NCBI GenBank assembly: GCA_002478565.1
Contig: DLPC01000007.1
Location: 157,998 to 221,997, forward strand
Direction: 5' to 3'
Source of the DNA: Flavobacteriales bacterium UBA7468
Lineage (GTDB): Bacteria; Bacteroidota; Bacteroidia; Flavobacteriales_D; Crocinitomicaceae
Length of the DNA stretch: 64,000 nt
In this document: positions 24,942-33,096 of the stretch, one piece after another
Numbering within the stretch: position 1 is the first letter of the stretch
How the letters are laid out: each line of letters starts with the position of its first letter
Translations under genes and position numbers: made by a program
Notes under the pieces: generated by a model
Databases searched by the model: none
What the model was told of the DNA's origin: nothing
The model's input: the letters and a program-made list of their open reading frames with translations, nothing else

Positions 24942-24950
24942 TTTTGGGGT

Positions 24951-25454
24951 GTGGAAGATTTGATCAAAAATAAAGTCAAAGAAAGTGGTTTAGTTCAGCT
25001 AGATCTCGCAGCTTTCAAGCCAAAAATGCCATTGGTTGGGCTTGACCTCTCCGAACAACTTTGGCAGGGCTTGGTGCTCAAAGAAAAAGACTTTCGCGAC
25101 TGGATCAAAGCACACAACTGGAGTGCCTATCAAGGAAAAGCCGTCTATATTTACTGCAGCACTGACGCGATAATTCCAACTTGGGCTTTTATGCTCGTGA
25201 GTTCGGCTTTACAAAAAGAAAATGTGTATAGCCAAGTAGGCACTGAGCTTGAATTGGCTAAGGCCCTCATTCAAGAAGAAATTTGCTCCATAGATATCAG
25301 TACCATCCAAGATCAACGCGTCATTATCAAAGGTTGCGCCGATATCCAAGACCCTGCTTTTGCGATGTCTTATTTGGTGCGCTTCCTGCAACCATATGTC
25401 AAAACCATCATGTATGGCGAGCCCTGCAGTACGGTGCCAATATTTAAAAAATGA
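24951..25454 (+). CDS. DUF2480-family protein
   Basis: The 167-residue product begins with GTG. It matches a conserved Bacteroidota protein family of unknown function (DUF2480): VQLDLAAF, DLSEQLWQGLVLKEKDFRDW, the VYIYCSTDAIIPTWAFML segment and a C-terminal PYVKTIMYGEPCSTVPIFK. There is no signal peptide or membrane helix, so it is cytosolic. It overlaps menA by ATGA. The two conserved cysteines (in YCST and EPCST) might bind a metal, but that is speculation. Confidence 0.75.
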   Translation: MEDLIKNKVKESGLVQLDLAAFKPKMPLVGLDLSEQLWQGLVLKEKDFRDWIKAHNWSAYQGKAVYIYCSTDAIIPTWAFMLVSSALQKENVYSQVGTELELAKALIQEEICSIDISTIQDQRVIIKGCADIQDPAFAMSYLVRFLQPYVKTIMYGEPCSTVPIFKK

Positions 25455-26365
25455 TCAAAGCATGGCTTCATGCGGCGCGCCTCAGAACGCTTCCGCTCTC
25501 TCTTTCAGGAATTATTGTCGGGTCAGGCTTAGCTGCTTTCCTTGATGCATTTGATGGCCAAATTTTTGCGTTTGCACTGCTCACCACCATTGGCTTTCAA
25601 GTCCTTTCTAATTTTGCCAATGACCTTGGCGATAGCCAGAAAGGCACAGACAATGCGCAACGGGTTGGCCCCGCACGCGCCATCCAAAGCGGGCAATTAT
25701 CAGCAGCTCAAATGAAAATGGGCATGTGGGTGGTTGGTATTTTTTCCTTGTTAAGCGCTTTCTACCTCATCAAACTGAGTGTGCCCAACCTTTCTTCCAA
25801 CGCCATTTATTTTTACATCGTTTTAGCATTGGCCTGTATTGCTGCGGCCATTACGTACACCGTCGGAAAAAACGCCTACGGCTACCGCGGGCTTGGCGAC
25901 ATCATGGTGTTTATCTTCTTTGGCTTAGTCAGCGTCATTGGCGTTTTCATGCTTTACGGCGAAGCTTTTGAATGGATTGTCTTATTTCCAGCAATAAGTA
26001 TGGGCTTATGGAGCACCGCTGTATTGAACCTCAATAACCTGCGCGATATTCACAACGACGCGCAGATGAACAAGCGCACCATGGTAGTCAAACTCGGATT
26101 CCAGAAAGCTAAGTTTTACCATGTTTTTTTGGTGAGTTTTGGTCTGGCTACGTGGTTTTTTACCGTATATCTCTTGGCAGTTAGTGCCCTGAACTACTAC
26201 TTGTTCATCGCTTTGGTACCGTCGATTGGGTTTGCCTTGCATTTACGAAAAGTAGTACAAAATACGGTACCCGCAAGCCTAGATCCCGAATTGAAGAAAG
26301 TCGCATTATTGACATTCATTTCAAGTGTCCTTTTTGCATTTTTACTTAACTTTGCACCGCATTAA
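25451..26365 (+). CDS. menA: 1,4-dihydroxy-2-naphthoate polyprenyltransferase
   Basis: The 304-residue UbiA-superfamily membrane protein has about eight or nine helices. The first prenyl-diphosphate/Mg motif is NFANDLGDSQKGTD (about residues 54-67) and the second is NLRDIHNDAQMNKRT (about 195-209). LRTLPLSLSGIIVGSG at the start is the MenA pattern. It attaches the prenyl tail in menaquinone synthesis, the usual respiratory quinone of Bacteroidota. It overlaps the DUF2480 gene by 4 bases. Confidence 0.9.
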   Translation: MIKAWLHAARLRTLPLSLSGIIVGSGLAAFLDAFDGQIFAFALLTTIGFQVLSNFANDLGDSQKGTDNAQRVGPARAIQSGQLSAAQMKMGMWVVGIFSLLSAFYLIKLSVPNLSSNAIYFYIVLALACIAAAITYTVGKNAYGYRGLGDIMVFIFFGLVSVIGVFMLYGEAFEWIVLFPAISMGLWSTAVLNLNNLRDIHNDAQMNKRTMVVKLGFQKAKFYHVFLVSFGLATWFFTVYLLAVSALNYYLFIALVPSIGFALHLRKVVQNTVPASLDPELKKVALLTFISSVLFAFLLNFAPH

Positions 26366-26375
26366 ATCAACACAC

Positions 26376-27116
26376 ATGAACATTCTTGTTTGTATTTCCA
26401 AAGCCCCAGACACCACGTCTAAAATTGCCTTTACCAACGGTGATACGCAATTTGACGAAAACGGTGTTCAGTATATTGTCAACCCCTATGACGAATGGTA
26501 CGCCTTAGTGCGTGCCCTCGAGCTCAAAGAAGCGCAAGGTGGTAACGTCACGATCATCACAGTTGGAAGCGCTGCAGACGACGCCGTTATCCGCAAAGCA
26601 CTTGCCATTGGTGCCGACGACGCAGTCCGCATTGATGCGCCTGCAACAGACGCCTACTTCACGGCCATGCAAATTGCCGAATATGCAAAAGGCAAAGGTT
26701 TTGACCTCATCCTTACGGGTAAAGAAACCATTGACTACAACGGTTCTCAAGTAGCCGGAATGCTTGCCGAAGCCCTTGAACTTCCGTTTGTTTCAGTAGC
26801 AACCAAACTTGATGTTGCAGGTTCAACTGTCAAAGCGGAGCGCGAAATTGTGGGTGGAGTTCAAGAAGTAGAAGTTGCTACTCCTGTTGTGATCAGCTGT
26901 GCTAAAGGAATGGCCGAACAACGCATTCCAAATATGCGTGGTATCATGGCGGCACGAACCAAGCCGCTCACGGTAGTTGCGCCAACAGCACTTGATGCCC
27001 TTACTACCTACGCAAGTTACAGCATGCCAGCTGCTAAATCTTCCGTTAAACTCATCGATCCAAATAACCTCGACGAGCTCGTTACTTTATTACACAACGA
27101 AGCAAAAGTCATCTAA
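26376..27116 (+). CDS. etfB: Electron transfer flavoprotein, beta subunit
   Basis: I start at 26376 (MNILVCISKAPDT), which matches the family; an upstream ATG at 26325 lies inside menA. The 246-residue product has NPYDEWYALVRALELKE, the AMP-binding region GADDAVRI, LILTGKETIDYNGSQVAGMLAE, and the recognition-loop region with CAKGMAEQRIPNMRGIMAAR. With EtfA it moves electrons from acyl-CoA dehydrogenases to the quinone pool. etfA follows after 10 bases. Confidence 0.95.
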   Translation: MNILVCISKAPDTTSKIAFTNGDTQFDENGVQYIVNPYDEWYALVRALELKEAQGGNVTIITVGSAADDAVIRKALAIGADDAVRIDAPATDAYFTAMQIAEYAKGKGFDLILTGKETIDYNGSQVAGMLAEALELPFVSVATKLDVAGSTVKAEREIVGGVQEVEVATPVVISCAKGMAEQRIPNMRGIMAARTKPLTVVAPTALDALTTYASYSMPAAKSSVKLIDPNNLDELVTLLHNEAKVI

Positions 27117-27126
27117 GCCGTATCCT

Positions 27127-28068
27127 ATGAATCTCGTCTATATCAATTCAGCCAATGGTTTGTCTAAAGCAGCTTTAGAAACCGTTACCTATGCTAAAAA
27201 ATTAGGTTCAGATGTCGCTGTCGTAACCAATGGGGGTGCCGATTCTTCAGTACTTTCAACACTAGGAACATACGGTGCTTCTCTTGTTTTGCAAGACAGC
27301 AGCCTTGATGGTCAAGACCCAGGGCAGTTGGTTAAATTAGTGGCTGCAGCTGCTCAAAAAATCGGAGCAACTACCATCATTTTCTCCCATGACCTCATCG
27401 GCAAAGCGGTAGCTCCGCGTTTGTCTGTGCGCTTAAAAGCAGGCTTAGTTGCGGGCGCAGTAGCACTTCCTGAAGCCAATGGCAACATCAAAGTAAATGT
27501 ATTTTCAGGCAAGGCTTTTGGTTATGTAAAAGTAAATACTGCTACCCGCATTATTTCTTTATTACCAAACAGCATTCAGCCCGAAACCAACAGCACTGCT
27601 TGTTCAGTTGAAGCTTTTGATGCACAAGCCGGAAGCAGCGCCATCAAAGTTTTAGCTACTAAAAAACCAGAAGGTGCCATTCCATTGCCAGAAGCAGAAC
27701 TCGTTGTTAGTGCTGGCCGCGGCTTAAAGGGCCCGGAAAACTGGGGGATCGTAGAAGACCTCGCAAGCGCACTTGGCGCAGCAACTGCCTGTTCACGCCC
27801 TGTAGCTGACATCGGCTGGAGACCTCACCACGAACACGTTGGACAAACGGGTGTTGCTATCCGCCCTAACCTTTACATCGCTGCCGGAATTTCAGGTGCC
27901 ATCCAACACTTAGCAGGTGTCAATGGCTCAAAAGTTATCGTAGTAATCAATACCGATGCCGAAGCGCCTTTCTTTAAAGCCGCCGATTACGGAATTGTTG
28001 GTGATGCTTTTGAAGTTTTACCTAGATTTACCGAAGCAGTTAAAAAATTCAAAGCAGCACAACACTAA
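27127..28068 (+). CDS. etfA: Electron transfer flavoprotein, alpha subunit
   Basis: I start at 27127 (MNLVYINSANG); an upstream in-frame ATG would lie inside etfB. The 313-residue product has the N-terminal domain shared with EtfB, then the FAD domain with VVSAGRGLKGPENW, RPVADIGWRPHHEHVGQTG, the PNLYIAAGISGAIQHLAG segment and the final VINTDAEAPFFKAADYGIVGD in two conserved runs. It binds FAD and pairs with EtfB. The gene order and spacing show a two-gene operon. Confidence 0.95.
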   Translation: MNLVYINSANGLSKAALETVTYAKKLGSDVAVVTNGGADSSVLSTLGTYGASLVLQDSSLDGQDPGQLVKLVAAAAQKIGATTIIFSHDLIGKAVAPRLSVRLKAGLVAGAVALPEANGNIKVNVFSGKAFGYVKVNTATRIISLLPNSIQPETNSTACSVEAFDAQAGSSAIKVLATKKPEGAIPLPEAELVVSAGRGLKGPENWGIVEDLASALGAATACSRPVADIGWRPHHEHVGQTGVAIRPNLYIAAGISGAIQHLAGVNGSKVIVVINTDAEAPFFKAADYGIVGDAFEVLPRFTEAVKKFKAAQH

Positions 28069-28091
28069 GTTGTGCTTCAATAAAAAGCCCG

Positions 28092-28685
28092 ATGCAAAAA
28101 ATTAGCCTCGAAATCTCGGGTATCGCATATAGCCAAACGCAGTCTGGCTCTTATGTCCTGACGCTCAAAGAAATCGATGGTCAGCGCAAATTGCCTATTG
28201 TTATCGGTGGTTTTGAAGCACAAGCCATAGCCGTTGAGCTCGAGAACATGGTACCTTCGAGGCCACTCACCCATGATCTTTTCAGGGCTTTTGCTCAATC
28301 TTTTGGTGTCAGTGTCAAAGAAATTTTGATCTACAGATTTCGTGACGGCGTGTTTTATTCCAAGCTCATTTGCGAACAAAACGGCATCATCACCGAGCTC
28401 GATTCTCGCACTTCAGACGCCATTGCCATTGCAGTTCGTTTCAAAGCACCGATGCTTACCTTAAACAGCATTTTGGACGAAGTGAGTGGCACACCGCAAA
28501 GTGCTTTAGAAGAAGCTTATGGTTTTGAAGAGGAAAATGATATCTTTGAAGACGACTCCAATGCCCCAAACGAGTGGGACATCTACGCTACAGAAGAGCT
28601 AGAGCAACAACTCCAAGAGGCACTGGACAACGAAGATTACGAACTAGCCTCTAAAATCCGTGATGAACTCAATCGCCGCCATTAA
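28092..28685 (+). CDS. Bifunctional nuclease-domain protein with UVR motif
   Basis: The 197-residue product has an N-terminal bifunctional-nuclease (DUF151) domain (about residues 1-135), with LKEIDGQRKLPIVIGGFEAQAIA, RPLTHDLF and SRTSDAIAIAVRF as conserved runs. A C-terminal UvrB/UvrC-like helical hairpin follows (about 165-195, LEQQLQEALDNEDYELASKI). This combination is common in Bacteroidota. DNase/RNase activity has been reported for family members, but its role is unclear. Its 3' end overlaps the transporter gene start. Confidence 0.85.
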   Translation: MQKISLEISGIAYSQTQSGSYVLTLKEIDGQRKLPIVIGGFEAQAIAVELENMVPSRPLTHDLFRAFAQSFGVSVKEILIYRFRDGVFYSKLICEQNGIITELDSRTSDAIAIAVRFKAPMLTLNSILDEVSGTPQSALEEAYGFEEENDIFEDDSNAPNEWDIYATEELEQQLQEALDNEDYELASKIRDELNRRH

Positions 28686-29934
28686 AACCAGACTCACTGC
28701 CCTCAGTTTTTTTCAATTTTTTGTTTGGGGAGCTTGGCTCACCACCATCGGTACCTATTGTACAGAAGGAAAAGGTTGGACTTTTCCTCAGTTTGGCGCC
28801 ATATTCTCGACATTAGCACTTTCTTCTATACTCATGCCTTCTTTGGTCGGAATTGTAGCCGACAAATGGATGCGCGCCGAAAGACTCTACGGTATTTTGC
28901 ACCTCACTTACGGTGCGTTTATGCTGCTCATTCCAAACATTGCCGCACTTCAACAAACTTTTCCAGCTCTGCATCAAATGGCCGAATACGAACTACTTTA
29001 TTGGATTGTTTTTGGTGGGATGCTTGCCTATATGCCTTCCATTTCGCTTTCCAATTCGGTATCCTATCGGATCTTGAAAATGAATAACCTCGATGTCCAG
29101 AAAGACTTTCCACCGATTCGGGTATGGGGTACTATTGGTTTTATAGCGGCTATGTGGCTCACCAACCTGAGCGGCAGTAAGGCCAGTGCGTTTCAATTTT
29201 ATATTGCTGCCTGCGGTGCCATTATGCTTGGCATCTATGCATTTACCTTACCCGCCTGTATTCCACAAGGCAAAACCACCGAAAAAAAATCTTTGTTTTC
29301 GCAATTAGGTTTTGATGCTTTCAAATTATTTGCAGACTACCGCATGGCGCTTTTCTTTGTTTTTTCGATCCTACTCGGCGCAGCGTTGCAACTTTCAAAT
29401 ATGTACGGCGACGCCTACCTCAGTAGCTTCCCGAAAGGAACGTTGGTTGAAAAATACTCGACCATTATTTATTCTATTTCTCAGGTTTCGGAAACCATTT
29501 TTATCCTGACTATTCCTTTCTTTTTGAAGCGCTTCGGCATCAAAAACGTGATGCTCTTTGCCCTTTTTGCATGGGTTTTGCGCTACGGATTCTTCGCTTA
29601 TGGCGACACCACTTTCGGCTTACCGCTGATTGTATTGAGTTGCATTGTCTACGGAATGGCCTTTGATTTCTTCCTGATTTCAGGCTCTATGTTTGTGGAG
29701 TCAAATACCGACAGCAGCATACGCTCTAGTGCGCAAGGCTTATTTATCATGATGACAAACGGCATTGGTGCCTACATTGGTACGGTTGTGAGTAGCTTTT
29801 TAATCGGGAAATATTTCATCTTATCCGATGGACAAACAAACTGGCATGGTGCGTGGTTACTTTTTGCAGGATACGCCTTAGTGGTAGCGCTACTATTTCT
29901 GCTTTTATTCAGAGAAAAGCGTCAGGCGGCATGA
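28663..29934 (+). CDS. Nucleoside/proton symporter, NupG-type major facilitator
   Basis: The 423-residue product has about 12 membrane segments and resembles the nucleoside:H+ symporter family. It opens with RLTALSFFQFFVWGAWLTTIG and contains FPPIRVWGTIGFIAAMW and GMAFDFFLISGSMFVE, both typical of NupG/XapB homologues in Bacteroidota. I use the ATG at 28663; a GTG directly before it (28660) is equally possible. It overlaps the nuclease gene by about 23 bases and converges with the response regulator gene. It should import nucleosides across the inner membrane. Confidence 0.85.
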   Translation: MNSIAAIKTRLTALSFFQFFVWGAWLTTIGTYCTEGKGWTFPQFGAIFSTLALSSILMPSLVGIVADKWMRAERLYGILHLTYGAFMLLIPNIAALQQTFPALHQMAEYELLYWIVFGGMLAYMPSISLSNSVSYRILKMNNLDVQKDFPPIRVWGTIGFIAAMWLTNLSGSKASAFQFYIAACGAIMLGIYAFTLPACIPQGKTTEKKSLFSQLGFDAFKLFADYRMALFFVFSILLGAALQLSNMYGDAYLSSFPKGTLVEKYSTIIYSISQVSETIFILTIPFFLKRFGIKNVMLFALFAWVLRYGFFAYGDTTFGLPLIVLSCIVYGMAFDFFLISGSMFVESNTDSSIRSSAQGLFIMMTNGIGAYIGTVVSSFLIGKYFILSDGQTNWHGAWLLFAGYALVVALLFLLLFREKRQAA

Positions 29935-29937
29935 GAA

Positions 29938-30624
29938 TTATTCCCGAGTAAACTTATAACCAACCCCTCTGATGGAATGAAAATGCTGCGGGTTCTTGGG
30001 GTCGGGTTCAAATAATTTCCTGAAAGCCAGAATATAGTTGTCGATGGTGCGCGCTGTAGGAATTTGCTCGGCACCCCAAAGGCGGTCTAAAATCTCTTGC
30101 CTTGAGACCACTTTTCCTTCTTTTTCATGGAATAACTCAAGCAACTGTACTTCGCGCTTCGTAAACGTATGCAAGATATTATTCTGTGCGTCTCGAACCT
30201 CAAACGTTGAAAAGTTGACGGTTTTGTTGTTGATTTGTAGTGTATCGAGTTGGTCTTGTTGCACCGATCCATTGAGTAAAATTTGAACTTTAAGCAGCAA
30301 CTCTTCTAGATCAAAAGGTTTTACTAAATAATCATTAGCTCCTAATTTGAGGCCTGCAATTCGGTCTGCGGTTGTTCCTTTGGCGGAAAGAAAAAGCACC
30401 GGAACATGACTGTGCTGGCGTATGGTTCGACATAAATCGAAACCCGAAACATGCGGGAGCATTACGTCTAAAATGATGAGGTCAAAATGAAAAGTTTGCT
30501 CGAATAATTTTTGAGCTGTTTGACCATCTGAAAATGCTTGCACACGATACCCTTCTAATTCAAGATTGAGACCGATCATGTCGCGCAGGCTTTGTTCGTC
30601 CTCTACAATGCAAATTCTGTGCAT
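29938..30624 (-). CDS. OmpR/PhoB-family response regulator
   Basis: The 228-residue product has a receiver domain (about residues 1-118) with acidic pair E-D-E at 8-10, the phospho-acceptor aspartate 53 in LIILDVMLP and the conserved lysine in FLSAKGT. A winged-helix DNA-binding domain follows (about 130-227), with TKREVQLLELF, SRQEILDRLWG and RTIDNYILAFRKLFE. No histidine kinase gene is adjacent, so its partner lies elsewhere. It converges with the nucleoside transporter gene with only a 3-base gap. Confidence 0.93.
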   Translation of the reverse strand: MHRICIVEDEQSLRDMIGLNLELEGYRVQAFSDGQTAQKLFEQTFHFDLIILDVMLPHVSGFDLCRTIRQHSHVPVLFLSAKGTTADRIAGLKLGANDYLVKPFDLEELLLKVQILLNGSVQQDQLDTLQINNKTVNFSTFEVRDAQNNILHTFTKREVQLLELFHEKEGKVVSRQEILDRLWGAEQIPTARTIDNYILAFRKLFEPDPKNPQHFHSIRGVGYKFTRE

Positions 30625-30645
30625 GGTTTGTTGCGATGAAAATGT

Positions 30646-30653
30646 TATTTTTG
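30646..30653 (+). promoter_or_regulatory. -7 promoter element of the secreted protease gene
   Basis: TATTTTTG is an exact TAnnTTTG match about 28 bases before the protease ATG at 30682. A TTTG lies upstream at 30627-30630, closer than the usual spacing. Confidence 0.45.
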
Positions 30654-30681
30654 GTTGAAATTACAATAAACTAATCAAACT

Positions 30682-33096
30682 ATGAACAAAATTCTACGTC
30701 TCTCCTTACTCCTATTGACACTGCAGTTGGGTGTTTTAGCACAAAGCCATTTACCTTTTGCTTCGCGTTTTGAAATCGGAAAGAATGTCCCGACAACACA
30801 GCTTATTGCACCAGATCTTTCGCAATTGGCTCAAGAAGATGAATTGCGCGACCAACAAGGCGTGCTTTACCGCATTGGCGTTGCATTACAAAGCCATATC
30901 ACTACAAACAATGCCGGTACCTGGACAACACTTTCTGATGGCTCGAAGCAATGGCAATTAGTCGTTCAAACAACAGGTGCTGAAGCACTGAGTTATTTGT
31001 TCGAAAAATTTGTTTTGCACGGCGGTTCTACCCTGCGCATTCAAAACCTACAAGGCCAGGATGTTCATCCAATACTCACAAGCAAAGACGTTGAATCACA
31101 CCAAATGGCCAATGCAGCTTTGTGCCCTGGTTCCGTACATATTTTAACCCTTACTGAGCCGGCTTATACCAGCCCATCTGAAATCTACATCGATCGCGTC
31201 ATGTATAATTACCGCTCTACAGGCATCAATACATCTGAAAAGATCAATGAATCTGATCCTTGCGAAGTGAATGTTAACTGTAGCCCTGTTGGTGATCAAT
31301 GGCAAGACGAAAAAAGAGGCGTAGCTCGAATTTATGTGGTTGAAGGCAATCAAGCGGGTTGGTGTTCAGGTTCTTTGGTTAATAATACCAATCAAGACTG
31401 CAAGCCTTACTTCTTAACCGCATTACATTGTGGTGTAAGTGCAACGGCTGCCAACATGAACCAATGGAAGTTTTATTTTCGTTATGAAGCGCCAACTTGT
31501 ACCAACCCAACTTCTGTAGGTACTTTGGCGAGCAACTTTATTTCCGGTTGTTTGCGCATTGCCGATGCAGCCGACGGCGGCGGCAACTCTGGTTCTGATT
31601 TCTTATTAGTGAAGCTCGGAAACAACAACAACGAAGCTACGGTTATCAACAACCTTAAATCAGCAAATATCAATGCGTATTGGAATGGTTGGAATGCAAA
31701 CAGCACCGCTACAACAGGTGGTGCAAGTATCCATCACCCAGCTGGAGACATCAAAAAAATATCCACTTTTACAGGTAATACTGTTTCTACCCAATGGGGT
31801 TCTGCAACTGGCTCGCATTGGAGAGTAGTCTGGACTGCCAATACAAACGGGCATGGAGTTACCGAAGGAGGTTCTTCAGGTTCACCACTTTTTGACAACG
31901 CTGGCGGAAATATCATTGGTACGCTTACAGGTGGTTCCTCCTATTGTACCTCGCAATCTGCACCAGATCAGTACGGTAAAATGGCCTTTCACTGGACCAA
32001 CAACGGCACAACTGCAGCTGAACAATTAAAACCTTGGCTGGACCCAGCGAACACCAACCTGCTTGTGTTTGCGGGTTCTAATGACCCATGTACGCCAAGT
32101 ACGCCAGTTGCGCCGGTTGCTAATTTCTCAGCTTCTGCAACCAACGTAACACCTGGTACAACAATCAGTTTTACAGATCTTTCTACAGGAATCCCAACAA
32201 GTTGGTCTTGGGCAGTGAGCCCAGCTACAGGTTGGAGCTTCGCTGGTGGAAGCACAGCCGCCTCGCAAAACCCGCAAATTACCTTCAACAACGTTGGGCA
32301 ATATACCATTAGCCTTACAGCTACCAATGCGCAGGGCAGCGATATCGAAACCAAGAATAATTATATCGTTGTTGCAGCCATGACTGGCCCATGTACTGCT
32401 AGCGGAGTATGTGACGAATACATTAATAATGTCAATTTCAACACCATTAACAATACCTCTACTTGCGGAAATAATGGCTATTCAGACTTTACAAATACGA
32501 CTACCTCATTGGCACAAGGCAATACTTACACCTTGACCATTACACCAGCAATTATCAATAATACAACGGCTAATGCCTACACCAATGACGAAATTGCTGC
32601 TTGGATTGACTTCAACAACGACTTCGACTTCAATGACGCCGGTGAACAAGTTGCATATGTTTTAGTAGCTACAGGCTGGACCAACACTTTCAATGTCACG
32701 ATTCCATTGAATAGCGTGACTGGTCAGGTGCGCATGCGCGTGAGAATTTCTTATCAGCCAGATGGCGCAATCAACCCATGTGGACCTGCAAGTTATGGAG
32801 AAACTGAAGATTATATTGTGAATCTGACATCAGGAGTTGGTGTTGATGAAAATCCATTGGCAATTGTTCAAGTATATCCGAATCCTGCTCAAGATATATT
32901 AATGATCGATTTGAAAGACCTAGAAAATGTATCAAGTATTGAAATTTTAGATTTACAAGGTAAACAAGTTCAAACACTGTCAAAAATTCAAAAAGGAATC
33001 AATACCATTTCAATTGAAAACTTCAAAGCTGGTATTTACCAAGTAAGAATTTCACAAAATGGTTATCAAACCACCCAACGCTTGATCAAGCAGTAA
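30682..33096 (+). CDS. Secreted lysyl-endopeptidase-like serine protease with PKD, GEVED and T9SS sorting domains
   Basis: The 804-residue product starts with a signal peptide (about 1-20). A trypsin-like catalytic domain follows (about 190-465) with triad candidates His249 in LTALHCG, Asp306 in GSDFLLVKL and Ser399 in EGGSSGSPLF, and many cysteines, as in Achromobacter lysyl endopeptidase. Next come a PKD domain (about 478-565), a GEVED domain (about 630-725, with AWIDFNNDFDFND and YGETEDYIV) and a C-terminal type A sorting domain (about 732-804, VYPNPAQD to the end). It should be exported by Sec and then secreted or surface-attached by the T9SS, whose SprA channel is encoded in this window. 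Confidence 0.92.
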   Translation: MNKILRLSLLLLTLQLGVLAQSHLPFASRFEIGKNVPTTQLIAPDLSQLAQEDELRDQQGVLYRIGVALQSHITTNNAGTWTTLSDGSKQWQLVVQTTGAEALSYLFEKFVLHGGSTLRIQNLQGQDVHPILTSKDVESHQMANAALCPGSVHILTLTEPAYTSPSEIYIDRVMYNYRSTGINTSEKINESDPCEVNVNCSPVGDQWQDEKRGVARIYVVEGNQAGWCSGSLVNNTNQDCKPYFLTALHCGVSATAANMNQWKFYFRYEAPTCTNPTSVGTLASNFISGCLRIADAADGGGNSGSDFLLVKLGNNNNEATVINNLKSANINAYWNGWNANSTATTGGASIHHPAGDIKKISTFTGNTVSTQWGSATGSHWRVVWTANTNGHGVTEGGSSGSPLFDNAGGNIIGTLTGGSSYCTSQSAPDQYGKMAFHWTNNGTTAAEQLKPWLDPANTNLLVFAGSNDPCTPSTPVAPVANFSASATNVTPGTTISFTDLSTGIPTSWSWAVSPATGWSFAGGSTAASQNPQITFNNVGQYTISLTATNAQGSDIETKNNYIVVAAMTGPCTASGVCDEYINNVNFNTINNTSTCGNNGYSDFTNTTTSLAQGNTYTLTITPAIINNTTANAYTNDEIAAWIDFNNDFDFNDAGEQVAYVLVATGWTNTFNVTIPLNSVTGQVRMRVRISYQPDGAINPCGPASYGETEDYIVNLTSGVGVDENPLAIVQVYPNPAQDILMIDLKDLENVSSIEILDLQGKQVQTLSKIQKGINTISIENFKAGIYQVRISQNGYQTTQRLIKQ

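Noticed and set aside
26977..27126. Upstream extension of etfA into etfB
   Set aside because: The added 50 residues overlap the conserved C-terminal coding region of etfB and have no similarity; the ATG at 27127 gives the canonical N-terminus.
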